Shown here: positions 22,401 through 34,628 of the stretch, piece by piece | Layout: every line of letters starts with the position of its first letter | Position numbering within the stretch: position 1 is the first letter of the stretch | Source: Alentia gelatinosa | Taxonomy: Eukaryota; Annelida; Polychaeta; Phyllodocida; Polynoidae | Assembly (NCBI GenBank): GCA_950022655.1 | Contig: OX465584.1 | Span: 62,312,841 to 62,376,840, forward strand | Direction of reading: 5' to 3' | Length of the DNA: 64,000 nucleotides | Made by a program: the position numbers and the translations under genes | Notes under the pieces: model-generated | Told to the model about the DNA's origin: nothing | Database searches by the model: none | What the model saw: the letters and a program-made list of their open reading frames with translations, nothing else

Positions 22401-23289
22401 TGTGGAAAGTAAATCTTCTATTGGATGGGTTTCTTTCTCTCCATATGTCTGTGAGTTCCAACCCCTCTGTGACTGCTACTAGTCGGTCTTTGTATCTAGC
22501 CGATTTGTAGGGGGTGTTTGTATTCTTTCTATCTAGACTGGAGTCCATGGGGAGGTTAAGATCACCAGCCAAAAGAATCCGTAGGTCTGACCATTGGGAT
22601 AAATAGTGAAAAACAGCACTGATATTTTCAATTTGCTCGTTCTCATAGTTTTGTGTGGGTGCATAAACATTGGCTAAGATACATTCGTCCTCTCCCAGCT
22701 TTAACTGGCAGATGATATACCTGCCCTCAGGGTCCAGGGTTACATTCGACAAAGAGTGGTCAATGCCCAAATTTATAAGGATCACCACTCCCTTTGTATT
22801 AGATGTACCATGAGCTAAAATAATTTCTCCCCCCCCCCATTCTTTCTCCCATATTTTCGCAGTTGACTGATCACTGTGGGTCTCCTGCAGGCAACATACA
22901 TCATAATTTTCTCTAATCTTTGTTAAAAAGGCCCTTCTTTTGACTCTGTCACCCAGCCCGTTAACATTAATTGAACCTAACCTTAACACAAGGAGTACAT
23001 GAAAAGATCCGAGGGAGGGGCACCTTTCTCCCCCTCATTCGACGTTACAGATACGTATACAAACACTGGACTGACAAGTCTCTATCATACCTACGTAGGA
23101 AGTTCTTTGAAAAACATAACTGAGAGTAAATCTACGTCCCCATCTGAACGATACATGTAGTCGATCAGTCTTCATCAAACAGGAATTAAGGAAGAAACAA
23201 TGATACAGGGAAACATATACAACAATATTAAAAATGACACATAGCCAAATTAACACGAGTAACATGAGTAACCAGAGACTTCAATTGGA
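19454..23289 (-). mobile_element. L1/Tx1-like LINE with 15-bp target-site duplication
   Basis: TTTTATATACGTTTT at 19439-19453 and at 23290-23304 exactly brackets the element. The minus-strand 3' end carries AATAAACGCTTCTCATAT and an A-run just inside the left duplication. It encodes an endonuclease (EEP) and L1-type reverse transcriptase but lacks a recognisable ORF1, and has an internal deletion, one frameshift and three premature stops. Confidence 0.92.
20072..22989 (-). pseudogene. Broken LINE ORF2: EEP endonuclease and reverse transcriptase
   Basis: Residues seen in order: EEP start SINVNGLG, catalytic LQETHS, YAPTQN, AGDLNLPMD, RLDYWFIS and SDHCPI. Reverse transcriptase: ITLIPKTKENRCHLRNWRPI, RKAFDSVTW (motif A), and FADDVTLF (motif C with both aspartates). 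Near the end is a C-x2-C-x7-H-x4-C knuckle (~20340-20390). EEP and RT are joined directly, so the usual ~200-residue spacer is deleted. There is a frameshift near 22010 and in-frame stops near 21800, 20880 and 20402. It is non-functional. Confidence 0.92.
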
Positions 23290-23304
23290 TTTTATATACG
23301 TTTT

Positions 23305-25654
23305 AAGGCAGAGTATTCCAAATTGTTGTTGCATTATTTGCAGCGCGAGCGGTTTGTATACCCGCACAAAAACGGTAAAGTGCTTTTAGTCCCTAGGCCA
23401 AAACCCCAAATTTTCATTTACACATTTGTGCTATTGTTTTATCTGGAGATCCATCCTTCTTGTTAACATTTCCACTTGTCATCGCCCTAGCATGTGGTCC
23501 AATTAACATGACCACAACTGTTAAAGAGATCTCCCATTAAAATACCTGATTGCCTATAATTCCTGTAAAGCCTGAAAATCAGTACCTGGTTCTGTGTTCT
23601 TTTTAGTATTATAATAATTCATTAGATTAAACCTGGTTTCAAATCATTTCTGGACTCAGAACAGCAAACAGAATCCAAATATATCTCTTCTCAGTGGCCT
23701 GCAGCAGCTTTTTTCATGTGTGTACTATTAATGTCCCCTTTGCACATTTGCAATTATCCACATATTTCTCTCTCAATAATTTATAGACTATAAGATCTTT
23801 AGATATCTTTTTCCTATGTGGCCATATTGGCCATAAATATCCCATGATCCAGGTATATAACTTATTTACTACCCTAGCTGCAACTCTTGTCTGACATTTT
23901 TGACAGCCAGTTCTAAAGCAATATAAAAGCCTCTTATGTTTATTTTTTCTATCCTGTTATGTTGTGGCATCTGTTAGACACATTTAATCTGTTTTTTAAG
24001 TGTTTTGTGATCTCATAATCCAGATATATAACTAATTTTGATAACTCAGCCACCACTGTTCTTAAACATTTTCGATGTTTTCTATGATCAGTTCTGAAGA
24101 TATCGTAAAGATGCCCTTGAAAACATATAACCTTAAATGACTTATTTTCTCTCCAAAATATTCAACATGGAAAAACCATTGGAGACCTACAAGATATTAC
24201 ACTATATTGAATATATGATACTTATAGGATTTGGAATGAACAGTAAACATCATATAAAACTTCTCTTGTATCTGGCCCTAATTATGATCACATTCATTAT
24301 TACAACTTGCAGGGAGCATCCAAAAGGTTACTTTGATGAATCTCATGGCTTCTCAAACTAACAAATGCAATATTTGTAAACAGTAATGGCTAAGATGAAA
24401 AGGGATGTATATGCTAAAGGTCATAACCACCCAATTTACATATATCTTTCTTTGATTATAACATAGATACAGAGATTTTATCTGGAGCAGGGGTCACCTA
24501 TAATGAGAATGATAAAAAGACAGGTGTAGACTGCATCCCAGAGGTGCATAATCAGTAAATATCTTATAAAAGCTGCCAACTACTACCAAACAATGTGCTA
24601 CTCTGTTTAGACATGTATAGACATTATACTCTAAAAGCATATCCATTGGCACAGTTGTTAGTATGTATTGTAAGAAGTTTGAGAATGTGTCCAACGCCAC
24701 ATTTTATACTTACCGTTACCCGCCTGCATGCCCTGTGATCTGAGGCGTCTGTTTTCAAATCTCTCCTAAATGCTTCCTAAAGATCGTTTCCGCTAAGTCA
24801 TAGTGGAGTGTCCCTCTTGATAATGACAAGGACCACTGACATCTATGTAAACTGTGGTAACCCAGATAAGTAAACCGTAAAGTACCTGTACTGTAACACA
24901 TTGCAGAAAAGTCTTCAGTTGCTGAGATGTAATATCATCAACCATCACCTCATAATCATGTTTTCCCTTGTGTATTGTTAAAATTTTACTGAATGTACAT
25001 GTTGAATAATTATCGATGTATTACATGTACTTCCAAAGCTCAAGCAAAAGATCTGCTTATATAAGTAGAATGGCTTAGATAATTCCAAAACAAAGCCAAA
25101 ATCTAAGAAAATTACCCAAGACGATTCATGCCCTGTATTGCATAGTCAAGGTCTCCGCTGGGCTGTTACAATCTCAGCCAAAATTGACATAAGTTGACAT
25201 AATTACAGAATTATCTTAGCTAAGATGATTTGAATCTTCCAAGAATCCAAGGGATCGAGGGAAAGATTATGTTTTTATGTAACGAGGTTTAGTTTGAAAT
25301 AACAGGTAGTGACTAAATTGGGTAATTTAGCGATTGGTATGTCAAGATCATTCTAGGAAAAATATACTTTATTCAGAAAACGAAAACAGGAATTTTGATG
25401 GAAACATAGAAAACCAGGGCCCTGTATTTTAGTGACGACCATCGTTACAGGCGACATGTTTTTGCTCTCAGTGTACTATAGTCGTGATAGTTTAGTGGGT
25501 CGGGTAACTATCACTGCTCTAAGAGACTAAGGGTGGTCTGACGTGTGCTATAGTCACGAGACATGTAAGGTCACGTGGGCAAATTTGTCTCCCAAACTCT
25601 CTTAGACCTAAGACATCTATGGACATGTCGTACAGAATGTGCAGCTTCATTTTC
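23305..25654. other. Intergenic, no gene seen
   Basis: AT-rich. Contains a third copy of the GATAATGACAAGGACC repeat at 24819-24870. No coding exon is recognised. Confidence 0.4.
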
Positions 25655-26030
25655 CATAAGAATTAAGCGATGAGATTTTAACATGAGTGATGTATACATA
25701 CAAGCTATAATCGTACTAAATATGAAGAAAATCGGCCCCACCGTTCTGAAGATATCAGCGTTTGAATTTCGTCATAGCAAATTCTGCTCTGGTGGCCAGT
25801 GTAACTCTAGCCTCACTCTGCGTTTACTTCACTCTCCCAGCAGAGATTCTGCGCTCTATACCGCGAAAGATCTGAAAGGAGATTGCTTGTACGATATCCG
25901 ATCGATAGCCCGATTTTTCAAATTCAAACGCCGATATCTTCGGAACGGTGAGTCCGATCTTCATATTTAGTAAAATTATAGGTTAAATGTATCCCTTGCT
26001 CGCTTAATTTCCATGGGAAGCATGGGAAAT
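25655..26030. mobile_element. Foldback MITE, TATGAAGAAAATCGG family, copy 1
   Basis: The arms pair over more than 60 bp: left TCGTACTAAATATGAAG ... ACCGTTCTGAAGATATC, right (reversed) the same with few changes. Weaker pairing extends outward (AATTAAGCGA on both sides). Related to 26278-26550 and to a fragment at ~45890-45970. Confidence 0.8.
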
Positions 26031-26139
26031 TCTCTATATACGCACAGTGAGGTTTTATAGAACCTAAGACAGTTCCATACATGTCGTGACGGCCGACTTT
26101 TTCACGGCGATTGTCCGTGGCGCACTACAACACCGTCTA

Positions 26140-26275
26140 TAGCACACCGGCCATCTCCTTGTCGTCTCCTTGTAGTTGACGACGTAATATCCTCGCTAAT
26201 CGCTTGGATATTACTACGCGTCAACTACTCAGAGATTACGGCCTCTCGTACACAAAACCAGTCATTATTGTGTAT
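26140..26275. mobile_element. Foldback element, TACTACGCGTCAAC family, copy 1
   Basis: The inverted arms GTTGACGACGTAATATCC and GGATATTACTACGCGTCAAC surround a short loop. The outer part CACAAAACCAGTCATTATTG matches the element at 38129-38276. Confidence 0.75.
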
Positions 26276-26277
26276 AT

Positions 26278-26550
26278 AATCGTACCAAATATGAAGAGGA
26301 TCGGCCGCACCGTTCCGAAGATATTTCGTCATAGCAATCTCTGCTCTGGTGGCCAGTGTAGCCCTACGTGACCCTAATTTATGCAGTGACCTCGACATTC
26401 AGTGCACACCGGGAGGTGGGAGGGTGCACTGGCCACTAGAGCAGACGAAATTCAAACACCGATATCTTCGGAATGGTGCTGCCGATCTTCTTCATATTTG
26501 GTATGGTTATAGGTTACATGTATCCCTTACTCATGTTAAAATTTCTGACA
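26278..26550. mobile_element. Foldback MITE, TATGAAGAAAATCGG family, copy 2
   Basis: Left arm TCGTACCAAATATGAAG...CACCGTTCCGAAGATAT. The right arm pairs with it near 26450-26510. The interior repeats GCTCTGGTGGCCAGTGTA from copy 1, in both orientations. Confidence 0.75.
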
Positions 26551-27405
26551 TGCCAGAATCTCCGGGTAGCAGATTCCAGGCACTCTATACATTTCCTATG
26601 GAGACTCCGTATTAGTAGGGTAATAAAAGCACCCATTAGACTTGGGAGATGTATCTACGCCACAGAATGATACATCTCACTTTTTATTACCAACCTAATA
26701 CGGATTCTGTAACACGGTGCTCAGTTAGAGTTCAGAAACTGTGTATGAAGAGTGTAGTCTGTTGCTGGAGAGTGTAGATTGTGTCTCCGATATAGAGAGT
26801 AGCATCCTGTCTCTATCAGGCAGTCCTACACCAGGGGGTTATGGGAGAGGTACAGGCAGGGCGCTGATAGGCATATATTGTTAAATTATAAAAAAAGAAC
26901 TTCGTTATGATATGATTATATACAACGAGGTTAATTAAAACCAGATATATAAAGTAAACAAATTAAATAAGGTTAGTTAGAGCACATAGATATATGTAAC
27001 TAACGTGGCCATAAGTGGCTTGACTGAGTTTGTTAACCAAGGCAAATAGTTGGGGACTGCGTAATATAGTTGGGATGGGGGACTCAACACCATTATGCTT
27101 TCCTTATTATTATATACCTGTGTGCGAATGTCTATGAAATACTGCCCGCTGCTACAGGTGCAGTAATAATAATGTTCGTGCCTGCTGTGAGAGTGACTTG
27201 AAAATGTCATCAATTTAAGTTATATAATAATATTAGGAAAATGTTAGGAAATGTCCTTACTGTGGACGAAGCGCTTCTCGTTCTCGGTCAGTCTTCGATT
27301 TCATACGTATAAAGGCAGAAACATAACTCCAACTGGCCTAGCATGGGATGCATACAGAATTAGGCATATAGGACAAATTTCTTTATGCCCCAATGAACTT
27401 GTATA
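26551..27405. other. Repeat-rich intergenic DNA
   Basis: Contains a GGAGACTCCGTATTAG block shared with ~19377-19396, and at 27106-27119 the 14-mer ATTATTATATACCT that forms termini of elements near 30.4 and 40.7 kb. No gene seen. Confidence 0.4.
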
Positions 27406-27409
27406 GGCG

Positions 27410-27545
27410 AAAATTAAATGTATTTATTGGAGCATTAAAGGTTTCACTGTTTGACTCTGGAAAGGTTGGGGAGAGCCACATACACATTGATATTCTCACT
27501 AGCAGTGTATGTTGCTTCTATCACTTCCATCATCATCCAGTTGAT
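27410..27545. repeat. Diverged third copy of repeat A
   Basis: Shares GGAAAGGTTG, ACATACACATTGATATTCTCACT-like and CACTTCCATCA blocks in the order seen in 2312-2552, with clear divergence. Confidence 0.5.
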
Positions 27546-29382
27546 CGTCTTATGACGACTTTTTCCGATGGTCAAAACCTCGTCCATGTCTTTACATGGT
27601 GCCGGGTAAGGAAGGCTATATCTCCCAGGTATAGATCTGACTGACCGGGTCTGTGTCGGAACCGAGTTCGTCGACTCGACGGTGAGATAGTAGATGTCAT
27701 CCCTGTTTCGTTGGATGACGCCGACTATTTCTACCTTGGGTCGGTGATCGTAAGTTCTGAATCAGGCTAAAATTGGGGCCTTCATTGGTGCTCGATTTTA
27801 AGCCGAGGTATACGTGCCAGTATAGCTGGAGCCGAAAAAGAGAACACTGATACCACACACTTTTACAAGGTGGATGGAGAAATGTTTTTGCCTTTTGGCC
27901 ATTCTTCCATTTACGGAAAACACACATCTGAGAAGGTGCCTAGCGAGGCTGGCCCTTTTTCGCCCTATGGACGACTGGAACAGTGGGAAGCCCAGCACCC
28001 GCCGGCAATGGGCTGAACGCAGTAGGTCTGCAACGCCGGTGGGCCCGCTGGGCTCAATACTCAAAGACCACAAGAAGAACGACACTCACCCACCAGGAGC
28101 TACCAGGATCAACATCCGGAACAGCTGGAGGCGGGGTACTCGACAGGCCGGCCTGACCACCTGTAGGTCCGCGACTGTCGAGTCTTCCCTGCCCAATGCT
28201 CAAGACACGCTCCCTGGCTCAAGATGGGTGAATATTATCATTTCTATACACACAAAAGGTGCTAGCGCGGCTAGTCCTTTTTATATTCTCAACATGTTGT
28301 TTCTTCTTTCCTAAATTCTCTTCCATATTTTATTATTCTCCATTTTACAGTTCCACCTTTCACTTATACAACGGTATCACCAGGAAGCTAGAGAGTAGAC
28401 CAAGAACTGCTGGATTTGTGTTATAATTTTTAGACGGGTTGTCCCCTAGCAGCAAAATGGCTGCCTTGGTTCCCCATTCGTAAAAACTGGGAGGGGTAAT
28501 GTAGTGGGGCGGGAATCCAGCAGTGTTCGTACGTTCTACGAAAGGTGGCGTGAAAATCCGATCCCTACTGTGTAGTGGTTCCGGGCAACGCCGCATCCAA
28601 GAGTGGCGCGGCCGAGACCGGGATTACGTAACACTTGGTATATATACCCAGCGTTCACAGTAGGTCAACAGGTTTGTCCTTGTGAGTCTCTTCTGCGGAA
28701 CGGACCCTTGGGCCCTCACTTGGCAGGTGGGTTGTCGTAACCTTCCTGGTGGTTAGGTGAGTATTTCAGATTAGCCTCTCCAGCGTTACCTAGCACCCTG
28801 TGCTAGGGTACTGTACTTGTGGGAAAGATCATCACGATCGTTCAGGGAAGTAGTATTGTTAATAAACATTCCTGTTTATTAAATGTGTGTGTTGTGTTGT
28901 GTGTTACTAGGTCTGTGTAAACTCACCGAAAGCCGAACCAACCTACGCAGAGAGCGTAGGGTGGGATCCTGCCTGGAACTAGCATTCCGGATTGGGGTCA
29001 TCCAACCTGCTAGACAGGCGGCGACCACCACACGTAGATACACAGGTACACAGACAAAGATTCCCAGACAAAACCTGACATTCACTCCTGGGTACATACA
29101 AATACAAACATTGCCGAAACGCACAGATATATCATGCTCTATACAAGCTGATAACTGAATATACAGCGCAGGTTTGCAATGGTTGATGCCATAGCTGAAA
29201 CACAATTAACGTTTATCTTTACATACACTTTCACATATCTAAGGTGCAATGCGTTTCTGGCGTTTAATGCTTAAATAAGTCTCAAAAGTTATTTTATGTG
29301 TTCGTTTTGGCTGTAAACACGGCCAATGCGTAAAGATATTTTTATTGGATTTCTTTATATCTACAAACGCCCCCACAAATAC
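27546..29382. other. GC-richer repeat region with an LTR-like segment (28400-28905)
   Basis: A TATATATA at 28639-28646 is followed 215 bp later by AATAAA at 28861 and a GTGTT-rich stretch, an arrangement like promoter and poly(A) signal inside a retroelement LTR. No second LTR, primer-binding site or gag-pol remnant was found, so this is only suggestive. The 146-codon ORF at 27874-28314 has no recognisable domain. Confidence 0.25.
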
Positions 29383-29696
29383 CACCCCTCTAATAGGATC
29401 TCACACTCTCTAAGTTGTTTTCAGAACAAGGTTCTCACTGCACTCTATGGCAGAAGAATTCTTAACGAACTAGGCCTAGAGCCTTGAGAATCCACTGACG
29501 TACAGTATTCCTGCTAGGTGACATCATTGAGATTATAGGAATCTTTGGGTTGAATTGATATGAGTCTTTAGCACGGGAGGCAGGCCAGTGGATTCTCAAG
29601 GCTCTAAGCCTAGTTTGTTACGAATTCTTCTCCATAGAGCGTAGTGAGAGTACAGAATACGACTTAGAGAGTGAGAGATCGAATGAGAGGGGTGCA
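29383..29696. mobile_element. Foldback element, TGCACCCCTCTCATAAG family, near-complete
   Basis: Long inverted arms: left ACCCCTCTAATAGG ... CTCTATGG ... CTAGGCCTAGAGCCTTGAG; right CTCAAGGCTCTAAGCCTAG ... CATAGAGCG ... GAGAGGGGTGCA. The interior includes CATCATTGAGATTATAGG. No coding capacity. Confidence 0.85.
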
Positions 29697-30214
29697 TATG
29701 TGGTGTGCAGTGCACCCTAACCACCATTGACCATATGCCATGAGTAACCTTAATCAGTTCCCCCTTTCGAGATGCATAGCATGCTTCTAGGACTTGAGAA
29801 GAGCCGCAATGAAGAAAAGTCCAACACAGTAGTGGTCATAACAAGTATGAATATGTGGGAGACAAGGCTAGAGTCCAGTGAAACCGAACGTAAACACTAC
29901 CACAATGATTTTTTTCTCGTCGGACGCCACCGAACGGTTGGTGAAAGCGAAAAAATCTTTTTCCCAAATAATAGTGGTCATAACAAGTACCAGAGGGGAT
30001 TCTGTCTTTATTGAGGATTTCATTCTCCTTTGCACTTTGTGACACGTTTCACATCTGTCATAGCTCCAAGGGAACTTGGCACTTCCCAAAGAGCATCACG
30101 CTCAAAGGTCTGACGTGGTGGAGAGTACATTTTATTGATTGGGGGAACACATTACAGATATAATGTATGATAAGGCAATATGGATAGATAAATCATATAG
30201 AGAGATATGCAATT

Positions 30215-30389
30215 GGTATTATGTGAAACCATAGTTATGGTGACAGTACGGGTTAGATTTATGAGTTGTTTCGGAGAAATTCGTTCTGAACGAGCCGGCA
30301 CAGCGAGTTCAGAACGAATTTCTCCGAAACAACGAGTAAATCTAACCCGTACTGGCACCATCACTATGGTTTCATATTATTATATACCT
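30215..30389. mobile_element. Hairpin ending in TTATATACCT
   Basis: A near-perfect inverted repeat: GTGAAACCATAG...GTACGGGTTAGATTTA...GTTTCGGAGAAATTCG pairs with its reverse complement to the right, with apex GAGCCGGCACAGC at ~30293-30305. The right end is the 14-mer ATTATTATATACCT (30376-30389). Confidence 0.85.
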
Positions 30390-31062
30390 TAATTCGGTCT
30401 TAATTCGCTAAAACTGACCGTAATTCGACGTAGAAGTCACTTGGCACAACTCGCAAAGACGATGCGTACACTAGCAGACACGCCGGATGTTGTTTAGCGG
30501 AAGTGATCACCGCGCAGGCGCGAATACATTAAACCGCCGCATAAATTAACGCAGGGTCACCCTGCTACGCTCGATCGTCCCGTCGGACAGCTACACTCGA
30601 GCGGTGCAGTGTCTCCACTATTTGTTGACATCGGCGAGTCCCCGCTCGGCCCGTGAACGTATCGAAATCGATATTTCTCGCATATCTAAGCTATCTAAAG
30701 TGTGTCACATGATTCGTTATCGTATTCCACCTCGAAGTTTGATGTGTTTTCGCACAAACTCGCTCCGTGGTTACTGTATGACGCCACAGAACTCGCGAAG
30801 TGAAGGATCCGCCATTTTTGAATCTGGCACCTAGAATTCTGTTGTCGGCCTCTCGACCAATCAAAATGCGTTATTTTTTCAAAGGGTGCAGTCTGTCAGC
30901 CAAAGCGTGCCGGTGAGGGTCAAAGGATGCAGTCTGTCACCCAAAGTGTGCAGTCTGTCAGAATCCAAAGGCACCGGTACAACATTTCACGGCGTACAGT
31001 GCATTCTGTGTGTAATAACTGTACCCCTAGGAGCAGTACGTATTTACACTGATTTAGTGCAT
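30390..31062. other. CpG-rich block between two hairpins
   Basis: Noticeably richer in CG dinucleotides than its surroundings, mainly 30420-30830. Perfect inverted 14-mers ATTATTATATACCT (30376-30389) and AGGTATATAATAAT (31063-31076) bracket it. A CCGCCATTTTTG word (YY1-like) and CCAAT occur near 30809 and 30860. The right part has short repeats of TGCAGTCTGTCA. It could be transposon cargo, a promoter-like CpG island or both. Confidence 0.4.
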
Positions 31063-31209
31063 AGGTATATAATAATAAGATAAAATGTATATTTTACAAG
31101 TACATACTTGCATACAGCGTTTCTTTTGATAGAAATATTTTTATCAAAAGAAACAAGGTATGCGAGTATGCACCAGTAAGGTAATACATTTTTATTTTAT
31201 TATATACCT
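31063..31209. mobile_element. Hairpin with AGGTATATAATAATA termini
   Basis: 147-bp inverted repeat. It starts AGGTATATAATAATAAG and ends TTATTTTATTATATACCT; the inner arms GTTTCTTTTGATA and TATCAAAAGAAAC surround a 12-nt loop. Confidence 0.85.
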
Positions 31210-31855
31210 TCAAATATAAGTATCCAATGAATTGCATAAGGAAATATGACAACATCTCAGCTGGATTCAAAGTGAGCTGGTATATCTTTTGACATCTTAG
31301 TGAAAGTCAAGCACAGAATATGCTCCAAGCACATTTTTTTCTCTTTTTTCCCCTTCAACTCCTGTGATCATTTGCACGCATAAATTAGTCAAAAGTATAC
31401 ACAAAAGTGAAGATATGCCTTTTTCTATTTTCTTGGAAGAATTGTTGCCATGGTAAAATTCTAATTTCTAGGAGAACCCTTATTTTCGATTTTCTTATGG
31501 TCCTTGATGTTCAATAAAAGGTGTTGTGTTATGAATAACACATAGAAATTGATAGATATAGACATAGTATGAAGCAATAATGGGCAACACCATTATCTTT
31601 AAGTCATTAAATTATATCCATGGCAACCATCAAAATGTTTTTTCATTACCACAATATTATCCACAGGCAAAAGCTGTTTCACTCAAACAATCTAGATGTT
31701 TCACTATTTGTAAGAGATTTGAAACAAAAGATTGTGATTGAGAAAATGATCTGTAAGTACTTAAATCAGATGAGCAAATTTAAGTTTCTGGAGGGGCTGG
31801 AAAGGGGATTGGGATGAGGAGAACGTTCTTAGCATGAGTGGTGATAAAATGTTCC
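31210..31855. other. Intergenic, no gene seen
   Basis: AT-rich. Nothing identified. Confidence 0.4.
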
Positions 31856-31858
31856 CTA

Positions 31859-32247
31859 CACTGCACGAACATCATCATTTTACATATGAATGCACCCGGC
31901 ATATATAAGTAAGTATTTTGCGTATACAAGGTAAACCTGTTCCCCGTGTGTATACGCCTCATCTGTTGGCGAATATAAGCGTGGTGAGAGGTGGCGGGGG
32001 TGGGGGGGGGGGGAGCGAGGGAGAGGGTTTCCCACTAGGGATGCCTGTACTTCTACCAACACAAACAGGCGGGAGGCGGCTGCGGGAGAGGATATTTCCT
32101 CTCATATACGCCGGGTGTGAAATACAGCCAAAACGTGTCCGTATATAAACACTGGGCATATATATATGAAAACAAGTCAATATTCAGCCAATACATGTAC
32201 TTCCACGATGGCATATATATAAATAAAATGGTGGTTTTCGTGCAGTG
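31859..32247. mobile_element. CACTA-like MITE, copy A, 3-bp duplication CTA
   Basis: Starts CACTGCACGAA and ends TTCGTGCAGTG, flanked by CTA at 31856-31858 and 32248-32250. The interior has TATATACGCC-type words and a poly-G tract shared with the other copies. CACTG termini with 3-bp duplications are characteristic of the CACTA/EnSpm superfamily. Non-coding, so non-autonomous. Confidence 0.85.
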
Positions 32248-32250
32248 CTA

Positions 32251-32907
32251 ATGTTGTCTCACCATATCATCCCTCATCATACCCAGCAGCTCCTGTTTAT
32301 GTCCTGGCAGGTTCCTTACCAGCACCAGTAAAGTAATGTATGTTGAACGGGGCCTATCGTCGAGCTCTTTCCCCACCACGTAGCTTTCAGCACCAGTAAA
32401 GTAACCATGATATGTAATATGTATGTTCTGTGTGTTCTGTTATACGTCCACCATATTCTATCTGTTCAATCTGTTGTTTCCAGTCGCATTTCATTTTCAG
32501 CACTAAGAAAACTTCATATATCAAGAACTATTTCTTAGAGACAATGAGTATATTTAATGAAGCAATGAAAACTAGCAATTTCTAGAAATGTCTCCTTTTA
32601 CCTTGTAAAGACTTGTCAAGTAGAGAAAGTTAAATGGTGACAACCTGTAGCATAGTAGGTAGACAGTCATGCTTTTTTAACATGATCTTAGCTAGTCAAT
32701 ATAATATCAACATTAAAAAAAACACAAAAATAAACACATGAGCTTGAACACAGACCACCTGAAACACACAATGTGAACAAATGATGTATAGTTAAGGTAT
32801 AACCAAAGGAAAAGAACTGTTGTATTATACAAATGGAAATAAAAACTTCCTACCAAAAATAAAATGATGATAACTAACTGGACATTTGTTTGGCAAGTCT
32901 GGATGAC
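32251..32907. other. Spacer, no gene seen
   Basis: AT-rich DNA between two MITEs. Confidence 0.4.
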
Positions 32908-32910
32908 ATA

Positions 32911-33352
32911 CACTGCACGAAAACCACTATTTTATTCATATATATATGCCATCACAGAAGTGCATGTATTGGCTGAATATTGATTTGTTTTCATATATAT
33001 GTATATATATATATATATATATGCCCAGGCCTTATACACGGATACGTCTTGGCTGTATTTCACACCCGGCGTATATGAGAGGAAATATCCTATCCCCCCA
33101 CTGCCTCCTGCCCGTCTGTGTTGGAAGAAGTACAAGTGTCCTCAGTAGGAAGCTCTCCCCCCGCCCCCCTCCCCCCGCCCCCTCCCCCACCTCCCCCTTT
33201 TCGCTCTCAGTGAAGCCCTCTTCACTGGATGCTTATATCCGCCTACAGATGAGGTCTATACACATGGGGAATTGGACGACCTTGTATCCGCAAAATACCT
33301 ACTTATATATGCCGGGCGCATCCATATGTAAAATAATGTTGTTCGTGCAGTG
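32911..33352. mobile_element. CACTA-like MITE, copy B, 3-bp duplication ATA
   Basis: Starts CACTGCACGAAAACCAC and ends GTTCGTGCAGTG, flanked by ATA at 32908-32910 and 33353-33355. It is inverted relative to copy A in its interior and includes an AT-dinucleotide run (~33000-33022) and a C-rich tract. Confidence 0.85.
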
Positions 33353-33355
33353 ATA

Positions 33356-34628
33356 GCAACTAGTAGAGGAGCAGAGTATGAAAATGTCCATTAGAGAGCC
33401 TACTGCATGTTACCTGCCATGTTGGTAAATCACTACATGGGGAATCCTTCCTACATAAATGAATAGTAAGTGTAACTAAAACGGGTAAACATCTACTCAT
33501 GAGATTTAATTTGCATTTTTTTCCATGGTTTGCCAAGGAAAGACCCACTGCAGTAGCCAACTGTAAAACAAATGTCCAGTTAGTATATTATTATCATTGC
33601 TATATCTATAATTTTTTATGTGTTCTTCATAACATAAATTATCATTACCAAACACACATCCCACAATCCCTGACTTTCTCGTCTTCTTCTGCTTGTCAAC
33701 CATTACATAAATATCATACAGTATCACTTTTTTTACGCACCCACCCAACACAATTTTTCATATCCTTTTTTATTCCTCCAAACCGTTTCATCAATTTTAT
33801 TCAAGTTCATTTAAAAAAACAATTTTATAGCTTATTATAAAAATTATATGCTATATATTTGATAAATTTTATTTACTCAACTCATGTCAATCTTTTTCTT
33901 TCAAAAGGCGAGGGTGCAGAGAAATATAGTAATGAAGGTGAATGTTATAGCATTGTTCATAAAAAAAACCTTTTTTTCAGGAATCGGGGCTCCGATTTCA
34001 TCCAAAAAATCGTAATACTAACGTTGTAATACTAACGACCAAGTAGCCACTTGCCTGACGAGAAACTAGTAATTTTTTCGAAACCATGAGTCTTCTTAGA
34101 CAAACACCTGACTCTTCTAAGCCGGCTGACAGGCTCAGCACACATTTCATGAATTACTTATGAGACAGGCCCCATGCAGTGACACAGTCACAGCACATTG
34201 GTTACACACTAGGACATAGAGCTGCCCTAGCACCCACCCACCTACATACCCTCCCCCCCCCCCCCCCCAGTCGGAGGGGAGAGCAGGCGCAAGCTTGTTG
34301 TGTAGTTGACATAGCGACCGGTACGCTACTGTGGGAAGACACAGGCTGCACCAATCGACAGATTGGAGAGCCAGTGCAACAGCCAATAAGATCAGGGAAA
34401 CACCTCAAGCAGAGGTGAGCTTTGGAGGAAAAATCAAAGCAGAAGAACACTCGTGGTCGCATTCCCAATATGGCTACACACTTTGTCTATACCACATGAA
34501 TGTTATAGCATGCCATACACAGGATACAAACAAACCATTAACAGAAATATCTATGCTGGGATAAAAACCTGAGAAAACACCAACCTGTTAAAAGACCATC
34601 GATGTAAAGAATAAAAGATTTGATTAAG
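33356..34628. other. Intergenic; poly-C tract at ~34253-34269
   Basis: No gene recognised. The homopolymer C run explains some open frames here. Confidence 0.4.

Noticed and set aside
24137..24361. 74-codon ORF with a hydrophobic stretch
   Set aside because: Isolated, AT-rich and without family motifs.
27874..28314. 146-codon ORF in GC-richer DNA
   Set aside because: No family recognised, and the region looks repeat-derived with an LTR-like segment next to it.
31959..32180. Proline/glycine-rich ORFs on both strands
   Set aside because: Caused by the homopolymer G/C tract inside a CACTA-like MITE.
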